This document shows positions 1-9,580 of a stretch of DNA of 64,000 nt, piece after piece (the stretch's first letter is position 1; every line of letters starts with the position of its first letter). Both the position numbers and the translations under genes were made by a program. Source of the stretch: a bacterium (lineage in GTDB: Bacteria > Patescibacteriota > Minisyncoccia > Minisyncoccales > JANBVM01); contig JAUUXB010000002.1 in the NCBI GenBank assembly GCA_030588745.1, positions 22,157 to 86,156 on the forward strand, read 5' to 3'. The notes under the pieces were generated by a model. The model ran no database searches, was not told where the DNA came from, and worked only from the letters and a program-made list of their open reading frames with translations.

Positions 1-4
1 TGGG

Positions 5-715
5 TTATCTCACCTCACAAACATCAAAAAAAGGAGAAATAGCTTTTTGGATTTCTAAGAGATATTCTCTGGGATAAGGTCTTAAGTTTTCAAATTCTGG
101 ATTTATTGTTTTCTCCCCTTTGAAATTCTGTAAATAGTATCTTTTGGCTGGCTTTATCCAATGAACAATTTTCAAGATGTCTTTTTTTCCATGAAGGCCT
201 GGCACCACAGTTGTTCTGAATTCATAATCAATTCTGGATTTTTTTAAAATATCAATGCTTTTTTCAATCTTTTTTAAAATATTAGTTTTTAAAACTCCGG
301 ATATTCCAATAATCTGAAGGTATTTTTCTTTTGGAGCCTTAACATCCATTGCCACATAATCTATTAATTTTTTATCAATCAAATGTTTTAAGATTTTAGG
401 ATTTGAGCCATTGGTATCAAGTTTTATTAAATAACCTAACTTTTTAATCTTTCTAATAAAGCTAGGCAACCGTGCATTTATAGTCGGTTCGCCCCCGCAG
501 ACCACAACTGCCTCTAATAACTCTTTTCTTTGTTTTAAAAAAGAAAAAAAATCTTTATTTGAAATAATTGGCTGAAGCTTAATTTTTTTAGGCAGAACAA
601 GTTCTGATGAATAACAAAAACCACAGCGAAAATTACAGCCAATTAAAAAAACCGTGGCTGCTAAATGGCCAGGATAATCAATAAGAGTAAGTTTTTGAAG
701 ACCGCCAATCTTCAT
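5..715 (-). CDS. nrdG: Anaerobic ribonucleoside-triphosphate reductase activating protein (radical SAM)
   Basis: Radical SAM CxxxCxxC motif (GCNFRCGFCYSSEL), 236 aa, directly downstream of nrdD. Confidence 0.9.
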   Translation of the reverse strand: MKIGGLQKLTLIDYPGHLAATVFLIGCNFRCGFCYSSELVLPKKIKLQPIISNKDFFSFLKQRKELLEAVVVCGGEPTINARLPSFIRKIKKLGYLIKLDTNGSNPKILKHLIDKKLIDYVAMDVKAPKEKYLQIIGISGVLKTNILKKIEKSIDILKKSRIDYEFRTTVVPGLHGKKDILKIVHWIKPAKRYYLQNFKGEKTINPEFENLRPYPREYLLEIQKAISPFFDVCEVR

Positions 716-718
716 AAA

Positions 719-2857
719 TTAAGCGTCGGTTAATGATTGCTTTTTTAATTTAAATTCTTTTCTCTCTTTCCACTCACGCTTTTTGCCGTCATTCCATTGT
801 GACACGGGGCGAATGTAACCGACTATCCTGGAATAAACCTCGCATGGCTGCTTGATAATGCATTTTGGACACTGAAAATGTTCTCCTGATAAATAACCAT
901 GAGAAGGACAAATTGAAAAAGTAGGAGTTAGGGTGATATATGGCAAGTGAAAGTTCTCAAACACTTTTTTAATCAATGTCTTAACAGTAGAAACATCAGA
1001 GATATTTTCACCCAAAAACAGATGTAAAACAGTGCCGCCAGTATACTTGCACTGAATTTCATCCTGAAGCTTTAAAGCTTCAAAAGCGTCAGTAGTATAA
1101 TTAACCGGCAATTGGCTTGAATTAGTATAGTAAGGCGTTTTTTCTGTTCCAGCAGCAATAATATCAGGATATTGCTCTTTATCTTTTAAAGCCAAGCGAT
1201 AGGCAGTGCTCTCAGCTGGTGTGGCCTCAAGATTATAGATATTATTGGTTTCACTTTGGTATTTAACTAGTTTCTTCCTCATAAAATCCATTGTTTCTAA
1301 GGCAAATTTTCTTCCTTTTCGTGAAGTAATATCCGCACCAATGAAATTAAGCAAGGCCTCGTTCATTCCAACCAGTCCAATAGTTGCAAAATGATTAGCA
1401 TAATAAGCATTTCTCATTTTTTTAATACTTTCCAGATAATATTTTGAATAAGGATAAAGGCCTTTTGTAATATAGTTTTCCAAAACTTTTCTTTTAATTT
1501 CCAAACTTTCTTTTGCCAAATTCATTACTCTTTCTAGCCGCTTGAAAAAATCTTTTTTGGTTTTTGATAAATAGCCAATTCTGGAAAGATTGATGGTCAC
1601 CACCCCTATTGATCCTGTAAGCGCTCCTGCGCCAAATAATCCTCCTCCGCCACGATTATGAAGTTCTTTCAAATCTAACCGAAGCCTACAACACATACTT
1701 CTAACATCCTCTGGCTTCATTTCAGAATTAATATAATTAGCAAAATAATTAGTTCCATATTTTCCTGATGCCTTAAAAGCTAAATCATATGCAGGATCAT
1801 CCCAGGGAAAATCTTTTGTAATATTGATTGTTGGAATGGGAAAATGAAATGGTTTTCCGGTTTTATCTCCCTCAAGTATTATTTCATAAAATGCTTTGTT
1901 AAGGATCTTCATTTCTTCTTCAAATTCAGCATAAGTTTCTTTCTGGGGCTTGCCACCAATAATAACAGGCTGATTAGCAAAAGAAGGTGACGGTTTTAAA
2001 TCAAGAGTAATGTTACTAAAAGGACACTGAAATCCTACTCTTGTAGGAACAGCCATGTTGTAAAGAAATTCCTGAAATGATTGCTTAACCTGCTTGTAAT
2101 TTAAATTATCGTAACGGATAAACGGAGCAAGCAAGGTATCAAAATTAGAAATAGCAACAGCTCCTGCTACTTCACCTTGAACTGTGTATAAAAAGTTTAT
2201 TATCTGGCCCAGGGCAACTCTTAAGTGCTTTGCTGGTTTTGATTCTACTTTGCCTATTACTCCACCAAAACCTCTGATCAAAAGGTCATACAAATCCCAG
2301 CCAGAGCAATAAGTACCTAAAGTATCTAGATTATGAATGTGAAAATCCCCAGACCGATGAGCATCTCTCACTTCTTTGGAATAAACTTTATTGAGCCAAT
2401 ATCTTTTAATGATATATGAAACGCCGTAGCGATTCAGCCCCTGCAGAGAAAAAGCCATGTTAGCATTCTCCTGAACTTCCCAGTCAAGTTTCCCTAAATA
2501 TTTATCAATTCTATCCACTGCTTCTTCGCTAACTTTCACTGCCTCTCTTATTCTTCTGCGCTGTTCTCTGTAAAGAATGTAAGCTTTAGCAGTTTCAACC
2601 AAGCCTTCTAAAATTAAAACTTCTTCAACAATATCCTGAATCTGTTCAACATGAGGAATTTCATCTTTTTTAAAGCGTCTGTCTAATATTTTAATTACCT
2701 CTTGAGTTAATTTCTTTGACTTGACGCCATCACCTTGGCCAGTAGCAGTAATAGCTTTAAAAATTGCATTGGAAATTTTTAAACCATCAAAATCAGTTAT
2801 TGTCCCATCTCTTTTTTGAACCTTAGTAGTTTTACTTTTAACAGCTTGTTTAGTCAT
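719..2857 (-). CDS. nrdD: Anaerobic ribonucleoside-triphosphate reductase
   Basis: 712 aa; N-terminal ATP-cone-like region; C-terminal zinc site and glycyl-radical region (CPSHGYLSGEHFQCPKC ... RIVGYIRPVSQWNDGKKREW). Confidence 0.95.
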   Translation of the reverse strand: MTKQAVKSKTTKVQKRDGTITDFDGLKISNAIFKAITATGQGDGVKSKKLTQEVIKILDRRFKKDEIPHVEQIQDIVEEVLILEGLVETAKAYILYREQRRRIREAVKVSEEAVDRIDKYLGKLDWEVQENANMAFSLQGLNRYGVSYIIKRYWLNKVYSKEVRDAHRSGDFHIHNLDTLGTYCSGWDLYDLLIRGFGGVIGKVESKPAKHLRVALGQIINFLYTVQGEVAGAVAISNFDTLLAPFIRYDNLNYKQVKQSFQEFLYNMAVPTRVGFQCPFSNITLDLKPSPSFANQPVIIGGKPQKETYAEFEEEMKILNKAFYEIILEGDKTGKPFHFPIPTINITKDFPWDDPAYDLAFKASGKYGTNYFANYINSEMKPEDVRSMCCRLRLDLKELHNRGGGGLFGAGALTGSIGVVTINLSRIGYLSKTKKDFFKRLERVMNLAKESLEIKRKVLENYITKGLYPYSKYYLESIKKMRNAYYANHFATIGLVGMNEALLNFIGADITSRKGRKFALETMDFMRKKLVKYQSETNNIYNLEATPAESTAYRLALKDKEQYPDIIAAGTEKTPYYTNSSQLPVNYTTDAFEALKLQDEIQCKYTGGTVLHLFLGENISDVSTVKTLIKKVFENFHLPYITLTPTFSICPSHGYLSGEHFQCPKCIIKQPCEVYSRIVGYIRPVSQWNDGKKREWKERKEFKLKKQSLTDA

Positions 2858-2925
2858 AATAATTACATTTTACTTCAACAAAAAAAAACGGTCAAATATC
2901 CAGTCAATTCAGTCAAAATTTTAAC

Positions 2926-2934
2926 TTATCCACA
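2926..2934 (+). promoter_or_regulatory. Perfect DnaA-box-like 9-mer TTATCCACA in the ftsZ-nrdD intergenic gap
   Basis: Exact match to consensus TTATNCACA, about 70 bp upstream of the nrdD start. Confidence 0.4.
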
Positions 2935-2946
2935 GAGTTTAAAAAA

Positions 2947-3891
2947 CTAAAATCCTGTAACAATAACTGTTACTTTTATTTCTCCATTTCTTAGCTGTTC
3001 ATCCTGAACAGCACCAAAAACAACTTTTGCTTTTGGATTGATTTCTTTTGTAATTAGTTTGCCAATTTCCTCAATTTCAAACAAAGATATATCCTCACCA
3101 CCAGAAACATTAAATAAAACTCCTTTTGCACCTTTTGGCCTGATATCTAAAAGTGGAGAGCTTAAAGCAAGAGCTGTTGCCTCTAATGCTCTTTTTTCAC
3201 CTTTGGCTGTTCCCATGCCAAAGAGAACGCTCCCAGAATTTTTAAGAATTGATTTTACATCAGCAAAATCAATATTCACAATCCCTGGCAGCATAATCAA
3301 ATCAGAAATTCCTTTAACCGCTTCTCTTAAAACATCATCACAAAGCCAGAAAGCATTAAGAAGCGAAGTTGTAGGGTCTAAACAATGAAGTAATTTGTCA
3401 TTTTTAATCACTAAAAGCGCATCAACTTTTTGTTGTAATAGCTTTCTGCTATTTTCCGCAATTTTCCTCCTGTAAACTCCCTCAAAGGAAAAAGGTAAAG
3501 TGGTAATTGCTACTGTTAAAGCACCTGTTTTTTTAGCAATTTGAGCAATGATAGGGCTAGCACCACTACCAGTTCCACCTCCCAGTCCTCCTGTAATAAA
3601 AATCATGTCAGCGCCTTTTAATGACTCATAAATTTTATCTTTACTTTCTTTTGCTGCTAATTCACCAACCTGAGGTTTCATGCCTGTTCCTAAGCCCTTG
3701 GTTATTTTTTCTCCTATTCTTAATTTCACATCAGCCTGAATCTTTTTTAAGTCCTGATAATCAGTATTCATTGCAATTAATTCAATTCCTTTAATTCTTG
3801 ATTTTTTCATTCTTGATATGGCATTGCCACCTGAACCGCCAACTCCTACTACTTTAATATTTGTTGTTAATTTTTTAATCCTCTTTTTCAT
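2947..3891 (-). CDS. ftsZ: Cell division protein FtsZ, lacking a C-terminal tail
   Basis: GGTGSG tubulin signature (GGLGGGTGSGASPIIA), 314 aa; ends at the globular-domain boundary. Confidence 0.95.
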   Translation of the reverse strand: MKKRIKKLTTNIKVVGVGGSGGNAISRMKKSRIKGIELIAMNTDYQDLKKIQADVKLRIGEKITKGLGTGMKPQVGELAAKESKDKIYESLKGADMIFITGGLGGGTGSGASPIIAQIAKKTGALTVAITTLPFSFEGVYRRKIAENSRKLLQQKVDALLVIKNDKLLHCLDPTTSLLNAFWLCDDVLREAVKGISDLIMLPGIVNIDFADVKSILKNSGSVLFGMGTAKGEKRALEATALALSSPLLDIRPKGAKGVLFNVSGGEDISLFEIEEIGKLITKEINPKAKVVFGAVQDEQLRNGEIKVTVIVTGF

Positions 3892-5096
3892 GGAATAAAA
3901 ATTCTAAATATTTTTTTAATTTTAGAACCAAGCTTTTTCCCAAATCCAAAACCCTGTTCTTTTTCTTCCAAATCAGCACCTAAAAGAACCAAACCACAAG
4001 CAGTTGCCCAGCTTAAATCTCTTTCAATGCCTGTTATTCCTTGTGGTTTGCCTAAAAAACATGGGAGACAGAATTTCTTTTTTGCCAACTTAACAATTTT
4101 TGGCAATTTTGCTCCGCCTCCAATTAAAATCACTCCAGCTGGAAGCCGTTTTTCTTTTGATATTTTCTTAAGTTCCTCATTAATTTGTTCAAAAATTTCT
4201 GAAACCCTGATTGCAATAATTTTTGTTAAGAATTTTTGTGAAAAAATTAAAGGTTCTTCTTCCTCTATTACAACTTTCTTTTTAATATCTCTTCCGCTGA
4301 AAACACAGGAGCCGTACTTAATTTTAATTCTTTCTGCGCTGTCAATGTCAGTATATAATCCAACAGCAATATCTGAAGTAATATTGTCTGAACCTATGGG
4401 TATCACTGCCAGATGAATCAAACTCCCTTCTTCAAAAACAGCTAGATTGGTAACACCAGCTCCAATATCAACCAAAGCAACACCAAGCTCTTTCTGTTTT
4501 TCAGTTAATGATGACCGGGCTGCTGCCAGAGCAGAAGGCACTAAATCAAGTATTTCCAAATCAGAGTTTAAAATTGCCTGTCTTGTATTTTTAAGATATG
4601 GAGAAAATCCTCCTAAAGCCAAAACTTCTGTCTCTAATCTTACTCCTTCAAGACCAATGGGTTCTCTTATTCCTCTTTCTCCATCAATAATAAATTCTTT
4701 TGGTAAAATATCAAAAATTTCCTTGTTTGAAGGAAGGTTAATTGCCCGAGCTGCCTGCAATACTCTTTGGATGTCTTCTTCAGAAATTTTTCTATCAGCC
4801 CTGGAAACAGAAACTAATCCGTGGGAACAGGAAGAAAAAATATGACTTCCACTTAAGTTGACATAAACCGAATTAATTGGCCTGCCTAAGTCTTGAGAAA
4901 CTTTTGAAAAAACATTTTTTAATACATCTGATATTTTTTCTACGCTGACTACTGTTCCTTTTCTAATACCATCTGACTCTTCTTTAGTTGTTAAAACTGC
5001 CTCTATTACATTTTTCTTTGCGTCCTTTTTAGTAATTAAAACCTTTACGCTTGAAGACCCTATATCCAAACCGGTTATTATTTTTTTTCTTGCCAT
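3888..5096 (-). CDS. ftsA: Cell division protein FtsA
   Basis: GLDIGSSSVKVLI actin-like start, VDIGAGVTNLAVF; C-terminal amphipathic KKLGSKIKKIFRIFIP; overlaps ftsZ. Confidence 0.93.
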   Translation of the reverse strand: MARKKIITGLDIGSSSVKVLITKKDAKKNVIEAVLTTKEESDGIRKGTVVSVEKISDVLKNVFSKVSQDLGRPINSVYVNLSGSHIFSSCSHGLVSVSRADRKISEEDIQRVLQAARAINLPSNKEIFDILPKEFIIDGERGIREPIGLEGVRLETEVLALGGFSPYLKNTRQAILNSDLEILDLVPSALAAARSSLTEKQKELGVALVDIGAGVTNLAVFEEGSLIHLAVIPIGSDNITSDIAVGLYTDIDSAERIKIKYGSCVFSGRDIKKKVVIEEEEPLIFSQKFLTKIIAIRVSEIFEQINEELKKISKEKRLPAGVILIGGGAKLPKIVKLAKKKFCLPCFLGKPQGITGIERDLSWATACGLVLLGADLEEKEQGFGFGKKLGSKIKKIFRIFIP

Positions 5097-5103
5097 TTGA
5101 TTA

Positions 5104-5538
5104 TTAAAAGTATGGGAATAAATAATAATTTTCTTTGCCTTTCATTTCTTTTGCTTTTTGCTCTGACTTCTCGTGGCTATAACCTAAAAGGTGTAAAATC
5201 CCGTGAATAAGTGCTCTGGATAATTCTTTTTTAAATAAAAGGCCTAATTTTTTAGCATTTTTTTTGATAAATTGGGGGCAGATAACCACTTCACCTAAGA
5301 TATTTTCAAATTCTTTTATTTTCCCCATAAAATCTTTGGTTTCAGAAAAAGATAAAACATCAGTTGGTTTGTTTTTGTTTAAATACTTTTTGTTTAAACC
5401 CCTCATTTCTTTTTCTTTTATAAAAGCTACTGAAACAATATGTCTTCCTTTATTTTCACCTCTTAAAACAGCTTGGCTAACTTTTTTTAAAAATTTTTTA
5501 TCAAGAACAAAATCTGTTAGATTGTTAATCTCAATCAT
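5104..5538 (-). CDS. ybeY: Endoribonuclease YbeY (rRNA maturation)
   Basis: HGILHLLGYSHE zinc motif; PTDVLSF. Confidence 0.9.
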   Translation of the reverse strand: MIEINNLTDFVLDKKFLKKVSQAVLRGENKGRHIVSVAFIKEKEMRGLNKKYLNKNKPTDVLSFSETKDFMGKIKEFENILGEVVICPQFIKKNAKKLGLLFKKELSRALIHGILHLLGYSHEKSEQKAKEMKGKENYYLFPYF

Positions 5539-5540
5539 AA

Positions 5541-6035
5541 TCAGGAAAGCAAATCCTTAACAATTTTTGAAATTAAAGCTCCGCTTGCTTTACCTTTAAC
5601 TTTTGGCATGAGTCCTGACATCACTTTTCCCATATCCTTAATGCTTTCTGCTTTTGTTTCTTTGATAACCTCTTTTGCTAATTCTTTAATTTCTTTTTCT
5701 TCGAGTTGTTGAGGCATATATGTTTTTAAAACTTCAAGTTCTTGTTCTTCTTTTTTTACCAAGTCATCTCTTTTACCTTTTCTAAATTCAGCAATCGCTT
5801 CTTCTGATTTTTTTGTTTTTAATATAATAACATCCAAAATTTCCTCGTCAGTTAAAATACTTTTTTCTTCTAGTTCCTTATCGGTGAAATCTGGATTTTC
5901 TTTGCTCAGTTGATATCTTTTTTCCTTTTCTTTATTAAAAATATCAGTTTTCAATAGTCTTAAAACTGAAACTTCAATTTCTTTTTTTTGTTTTAAAGCA
6001 TTTTTGAAATCTGTTTCAAGTTTATCCTTAAGCAT
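5541..6035 (-). CDS. GatB/YqeY domain-containing protein
   Basis: Typical YqeY sequence (VLRLLKTDIFN ... YMPQQL ... DMGKVMSGLMPKVKGKASGALIS). Confidence 0.9.
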   Translation of the reverse strand: MLKDKLETDFKNALKQKKEIEVSVLRLLKTDIFNKEKEKRYQLSKENPDFTDKELEEKSILTDEEILDVIILKTKKSEEAIAEFRKGKRDDLVKKEEQELEVLKTYMPQQLEEKEIKELAKEVIKETKAESIKDMGKVMSGLMPKVKGKASGALISKIVKDLLS

Positions 6036-6068
6036 ACTGATTAAAAAATAAATAATAATTTTTACTAA

Positions 6069-6287
6069 TTATCTTTTTAAACCCAGCTTTTTCATTCTTT
6101 GATACTCCTTCCTCTTTTCTTCTCTCCTTAAAGCTGCTCTATTTTTGAGCTGGCGGGATTTTTTCCTTTGCTTATACTTTTTCTTTCTTGCTCTAATCAA
6201 AAGACCGCTTTGTTTAACTCTTTTGCTAAAGCGTCTTACCAAGCTTTGTGACGTTTCTCTTTCTCTTTTTGTTACTTCTAAAGCCAT
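6069..6287 (-). CDS. rpsU: 30S ribosomal protein S21
   Basis: Short, very basic S21-like protein (LVRRFSKRVKQSGLLIRARKKKY). Confidence 0.85.
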   Translation of the reverse strand: MALEVTKRERETSQSLVRRFSKRVKQSGLLIRARKKKYKQRKKSRQLKNRAALRREEKRKEYQRMKKLGLKR

Positions 6288-6311
6288 AATTTTGATTTAA
6301 TTGTTCAGTAT

Positions 6312-6668
6312 TTATGGTGTTTTTTGTTCATGCATTTTTTCTTCAGTTTGCCATCCACCCAAAACATGAAGGTGAATATGGTCTATCATTTGTCCTGCGC
6401 TTCTTCCAACATTAAATGCTAATTTATATCCTTGATCTTTAATTTTAAGTTTTTCTGCAACCTTTTTGGCAGTTAAAATCAAACCTCCAATTAATTCTTT
6501 GTCAGTTTCTTTTAAATCGTTTACTGAATTAATGTGTTTTTTGGGAATAATTAAAACATGGATTGGAGCTCTAGGATTTATATCCTTAAAAGCAATAAAT
6601 GTTTCATCTTTGTAAATCACTTCTGAATTCATTTCTTTATTTATAATTTTGCAAAATATACAATCCAT
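6312..6668 (-). CDS. HIT family protein
   Basis: IFCKIINKE start; HIHLHVLGGW histidine triad. Confidence 0.93.
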   Translation of the reverse strand: MDCIFCKIINKEMNSEVIYKDETFIAFKDINPRAPIHVLIIPKKHINSVNDLKETDKELIGGLILTAKKVAEKLKIKDQGYKLAFNVGRSAGQMIDHIHLHVLGGWQTEEKMHEQKTP

Positions 6669-6681
6669 AAAAAGTAATAAA

Positions 6682-7971
6682 TTATTTTTTAATCTTTTTC
6701 TTAATCTCGTTCACCACTTTAACTAAATCTACTTCCTGTTGTTTTCCTGTTTTCATTTCTCTTATAATAATTGAATTGGCTAAAGCTTCTTTTTGGCCAA
6801 ATATTAAACTGTATTGAACACCAATCTTATTTGCAATATTAAGTTGAACGCTTAAAGAATCACGCCCCAAAGAAGAGTAAAACGGTATCTTTGCTTTCCT
6901 GAACTCTTCTGCTAATTTTAAGGTCTTCCTTTTTGCTAAATTGCCAAGCTGAGCTAAGAATACTTTTGGCTTTGGTTTTTGAGCAGGTTTTAAGGCTCGC
7001 TCTTTCATTAAAAGTATTATTCTATCAATGCCTCCTGCTATTCCTACAGCTGGCGTTGGTTTACCACCTAAAAGTTTTACTAAATCATCATACCTGCCTC
7101 CGCCAGCCAAGGCAATAGTGGTTAATTCTGAAGAATCTTTCTTTTTTTCTTGAACGAAAAATTCAAAAACTGTGCGAGTATAATAATCTAAACCTCTAAC
7201 CAAATGAGGGTTTAAATTATAGGGCAGTTCAAGCTCGTCTAAAAACTCAAGAAATTCTTTAAAATGTTTTCGGCAATCAGAACAAAGATGATCAATTGTC
7301 TGAGGCGCTTCTGAAGATATTTTCTGACATTTTTCCTGTTTACAATCCAATATTCTTAAAGGGTTTTCTTTAACCTTTCTTTTACAATTAACACACAAAT
7401 TGCCAGCTCTTGACCTAAGATAGCTTACCAAAAGCTTTTTATAATAAGGCCTGCAACAGCTGGCACCAATACTATTTACCTCAATACCTATATTTTTGAT
7501 TTTAAGGTCTTTAAAAATACTATATGCAATCTGTACAATTTCAGCATCAATAGCTGAACTTTCTTCGCCTAAAATCTCCAAACCAAACTGCCAGAACTGA
7601 CGAAATCTTCCAGACTGGGGTTTTTCATGGCGAAAATAAGGTCCAGAATGCCAAAGCTTAACAGGTTTAGGTAGATTTTTCATGCCATGTTCTATATAGG
7701 CCCTAACAATCGGAGCAGTTCCTTCTGGTCTTAAAGCCAGGTAATTCCCGCCTTTTGTTCTTAAAGTGAATATTTCTTTTTTAACTATGTCTGTAGAAAG
7801 ACCTATCCCTTTAGAAAAAAGCTCCCGCTGTTCCAATATAGGAGTTTCTATTCTTTTGAAACTGTAAGAACCTGCAATATTTTCAACAACAGTATTAATT
7901 TTTTCATAATATCCATAATCATCTTCTAGGATATCATGCATTCCTGTTGGTGATTGAAATTTTAATCTCAT
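6682..7971 (-). CDS. hisS: Histidyl-tRNA synthetase
   Basis: Class II aaRS motifs; LVRGLDYYTRTVFEF; AGGGRYDDL. Confidence 0.95.
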   Translation of the reverse strand: MRLKFQSPTGMHDILEDDYGYYEKINTVVENIAGSYSFKRIETPILEQRELFSKGIGLSTDIVKKEIFTLRTKGGNYLALRPEGTAPIVRAYIEHGMKNLPKPVKLWHSGPYFRHEKPQSGRFRQFWQFGLEILGEESSAIDAEIVQIAYSIFKDLKIKNIGIEVNSIGASCCRPYYKKLLVSYLRSRAGNLCVNCKRKVKENPLRILDCKQEKCQKISSEAPQTIDHLCSDCRKHFKEFLEFLDELELPYNLNPHLVRGLDYYTRTVFEFFVQEKKKDSSELTTIALAGGGRYDDLVKLLGGKPTPAVGIAGGIDRIILLMKERALKPAQKPKPKVFLAQLGNLAKRKTLKLAEEFRKAKIPFYSSLGRDSLSVQLNIANKIGVQYSLIFGQKEALANSIIIREMKTGKQQEVDLVKVVNEIKKKIKK

Positions 7972-7985
7972 AAATTAGTTAAATT

Positions 7986-8528
7986 TTAGTAAGCTGGAGC
8001 TTCTATTTTAGCTAAGGCTGTAAATGGCCAGGCTCTTAAATAGACTTTGCCAACAATAAATTCTTTCAAAAGAGATCCCCAGCGTCTTGAATCAGAAGAA
8101 AAAGCCCTATTATCTCCTAATACAAAATATTCATTCTCTGACAATGAAGTTTTTATTTCCCCAGTTGTATAACTATCAGACAAATATTCTGATTCATCTA
8201 AAACAAACTTTTCACTTCCATTAACAATAATTATCTGGCCATTCTCAATAATTACTGTTTCACCTGGAAGTCCGATTATTCTTTTAATATAGCGTTGAGT
8301 AGGACTCTGAGGATATTTAAAAACAACCACCTCTCCTCTTTGAGGATCTCTGAACCTATAAGTAATCTCATCAACAATTAAATAATCACTATTAAAAAAA
8401 TTAGGCTCCATTGATATGCCTTGAACAAAAAAAGGTTGAAAAATAAAATAACGAACAGGAAACACTATAATAATCGCTAAAATCACTATTTTGATGGTTT
8501 CCAATAAAAAAGAGAGAAAGTCTTTCAT
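7986..8528 (-). CDS. lepB: Signal peptidase I
   Basis: GISMEPNF (Ser) and YIKRIIGLPGE (Lys) boxes; GDNRAFSSDSR; N-terminal TM. Confidence 0.93.
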   Translation of the reverse strand: MKDFLSFLLETIKIVILAIIIVFPVRYFIFQPFFVQGISMEPNFFNSDYLIVDEITYRFRDPQRGEVVVFKYPQSPTQRYIKRIIGLPGETVIIENGQIIIVNGSEKFVLDESEYLSDSYTTGEIKTSLSENEYFVLGDNRAFSSDSRRWGSLLKEFIVGKVYLRAWPFTALAKIEAPAY

Positions 8529-8612
8529 AATATGCTTATTTTACCAGTTTTTTCGTGTTTGGCAAGCTTAAACTCTTGAGTATATTTTAAATTTAAGAAA
8601 TAATGGATAAAT

Positions 8613-9167
8613 ATGAAAATTATTATTGGCTTAGGAAATCCAGAAAAAAAACATGAATCAACCAGACACAATCTTGGCAGATTAATAATTAAAAGCTTTC
8701 AAAAAAAAGTTGGTTTTCCTGATTTTGAATTAAAGAAAAAAATGAAAGCTTTAATTTCTAAAAAAGGAAAAACAATTCTAGCTTTACCTGAAACTTTTAT
8801 GAATGCTTCTGGTAAATCTGTAAAGCTGTTAGTTAAAAACTACAAACTAAAAACAAATAATATTGTTGTAGTTCATGATGATTTTGCTCTTGAATTGGGA
8901 AAATTAAGAATTTCTAAAAACAGAAGTTCTGGAGGGCACAAGGGAATTCAATCAATAATCAACGAACTAAAAACAAAAGATTTTATCCGTTTTCGCATCG
9001 GAATAAAACCAAAGCGTCAACCTAAAAACTTAGATAAATTTGTTCTTAAAAAATTTACAAAACAAGAAAAAGAGGTTATAAAAAAAGCTATCAAAGAGTG
9101 TGTTAAAGCGCTTGAACTTGAATTAAAACAAGGATTAGAAAAAGCAATGAACGAATATAATAAATAA
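8613..9167 (+). CDS. pth: Peptidyl-tRNA hydrolase
   Basis: IIGLGNPEKKHESTRHNLG; HDDFALELGKLRISKNRSSGGHKGIQSI. Confidence 0.95.
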   Translation: MKIIIGLGNPEKKHESTRHNLGRLIIKSFQKKVGFPDFELKKKMKALISKKGKTILALPETFMNASGKSVKLLVKNYKLKTNNIVVVHDDFALELGKLRISKNRSSGGHKGIQSIINELKTKDFIRFRIGIKPKRQPKNLDKFVLKKFTKQEKEVIKKAIKECVKALELELKQGLEKAMNEYNK

Positions 9168-9239
9168 AAGCGAGATAAATAGAACGGGATTAGACCTATA
9201 CTAATAAATGTTTTCAGAAAATATAGATAGAATAAAAAA

Positions 9240-9258
9240 AGAAGGTCACAAAGGACCC
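9240..9258 (-). terminator. Rho-independent terminator for the 61-aa ORF
   Basis: Minus strand GGTCctttgtGACC followed by TTCTTTTTTT. Confidence 0.6.
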
Positions 9259-9443
9259 TAATTAGTTTTTAAAATATCCCAAATATCCCGCACGATTCCA
9301 TATGGCATTGTAATAAACAAAAATCGCCCTGTGGAAATTATTTCTTTTATATTATCTATCAAACAATCATGTAGATAATCCCAAAAGTCCTCACAACAGA
9401 CACCATCGACTTGTTTCTCTTCGTCGACTTGTTTCTCTTCCAT
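9258..9443 (-). CDS. Small hypothetical protein (61 aa) with duplicated EEKQVD
   Basis: ATG start with upstream purine-rich SD (AAAGGAGAGG), own terminator; 18-bp tandem repeat in the N-terminus. Confidence 0.6.
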   Translation of the reverse strand: MEEKQVDEEKQVDGVCCEDFWDYLHDCLIDNIKEIISTGRFLFITMPYGIVRDIWDILKTN

Positions 9444-9580
9444 TTTAAAATCCTCTCCTTTTTAAAGATACTATATTTTTCGATATCTAAATATAAAACA
9501 TTTAAACTTAAAAATCAAATGCTTTTAAAAATTTTAAAATTACTGTTATAGTTTAATAATTATAGACAAAATCAAAGTTT

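Noticed and set aside
3038-3388. Plus-strand ORF inside ftsZ
   Set aside because: Antisense shadow of a strongly conserved gene; composition matches a reversed coding frame and no SD is evident.
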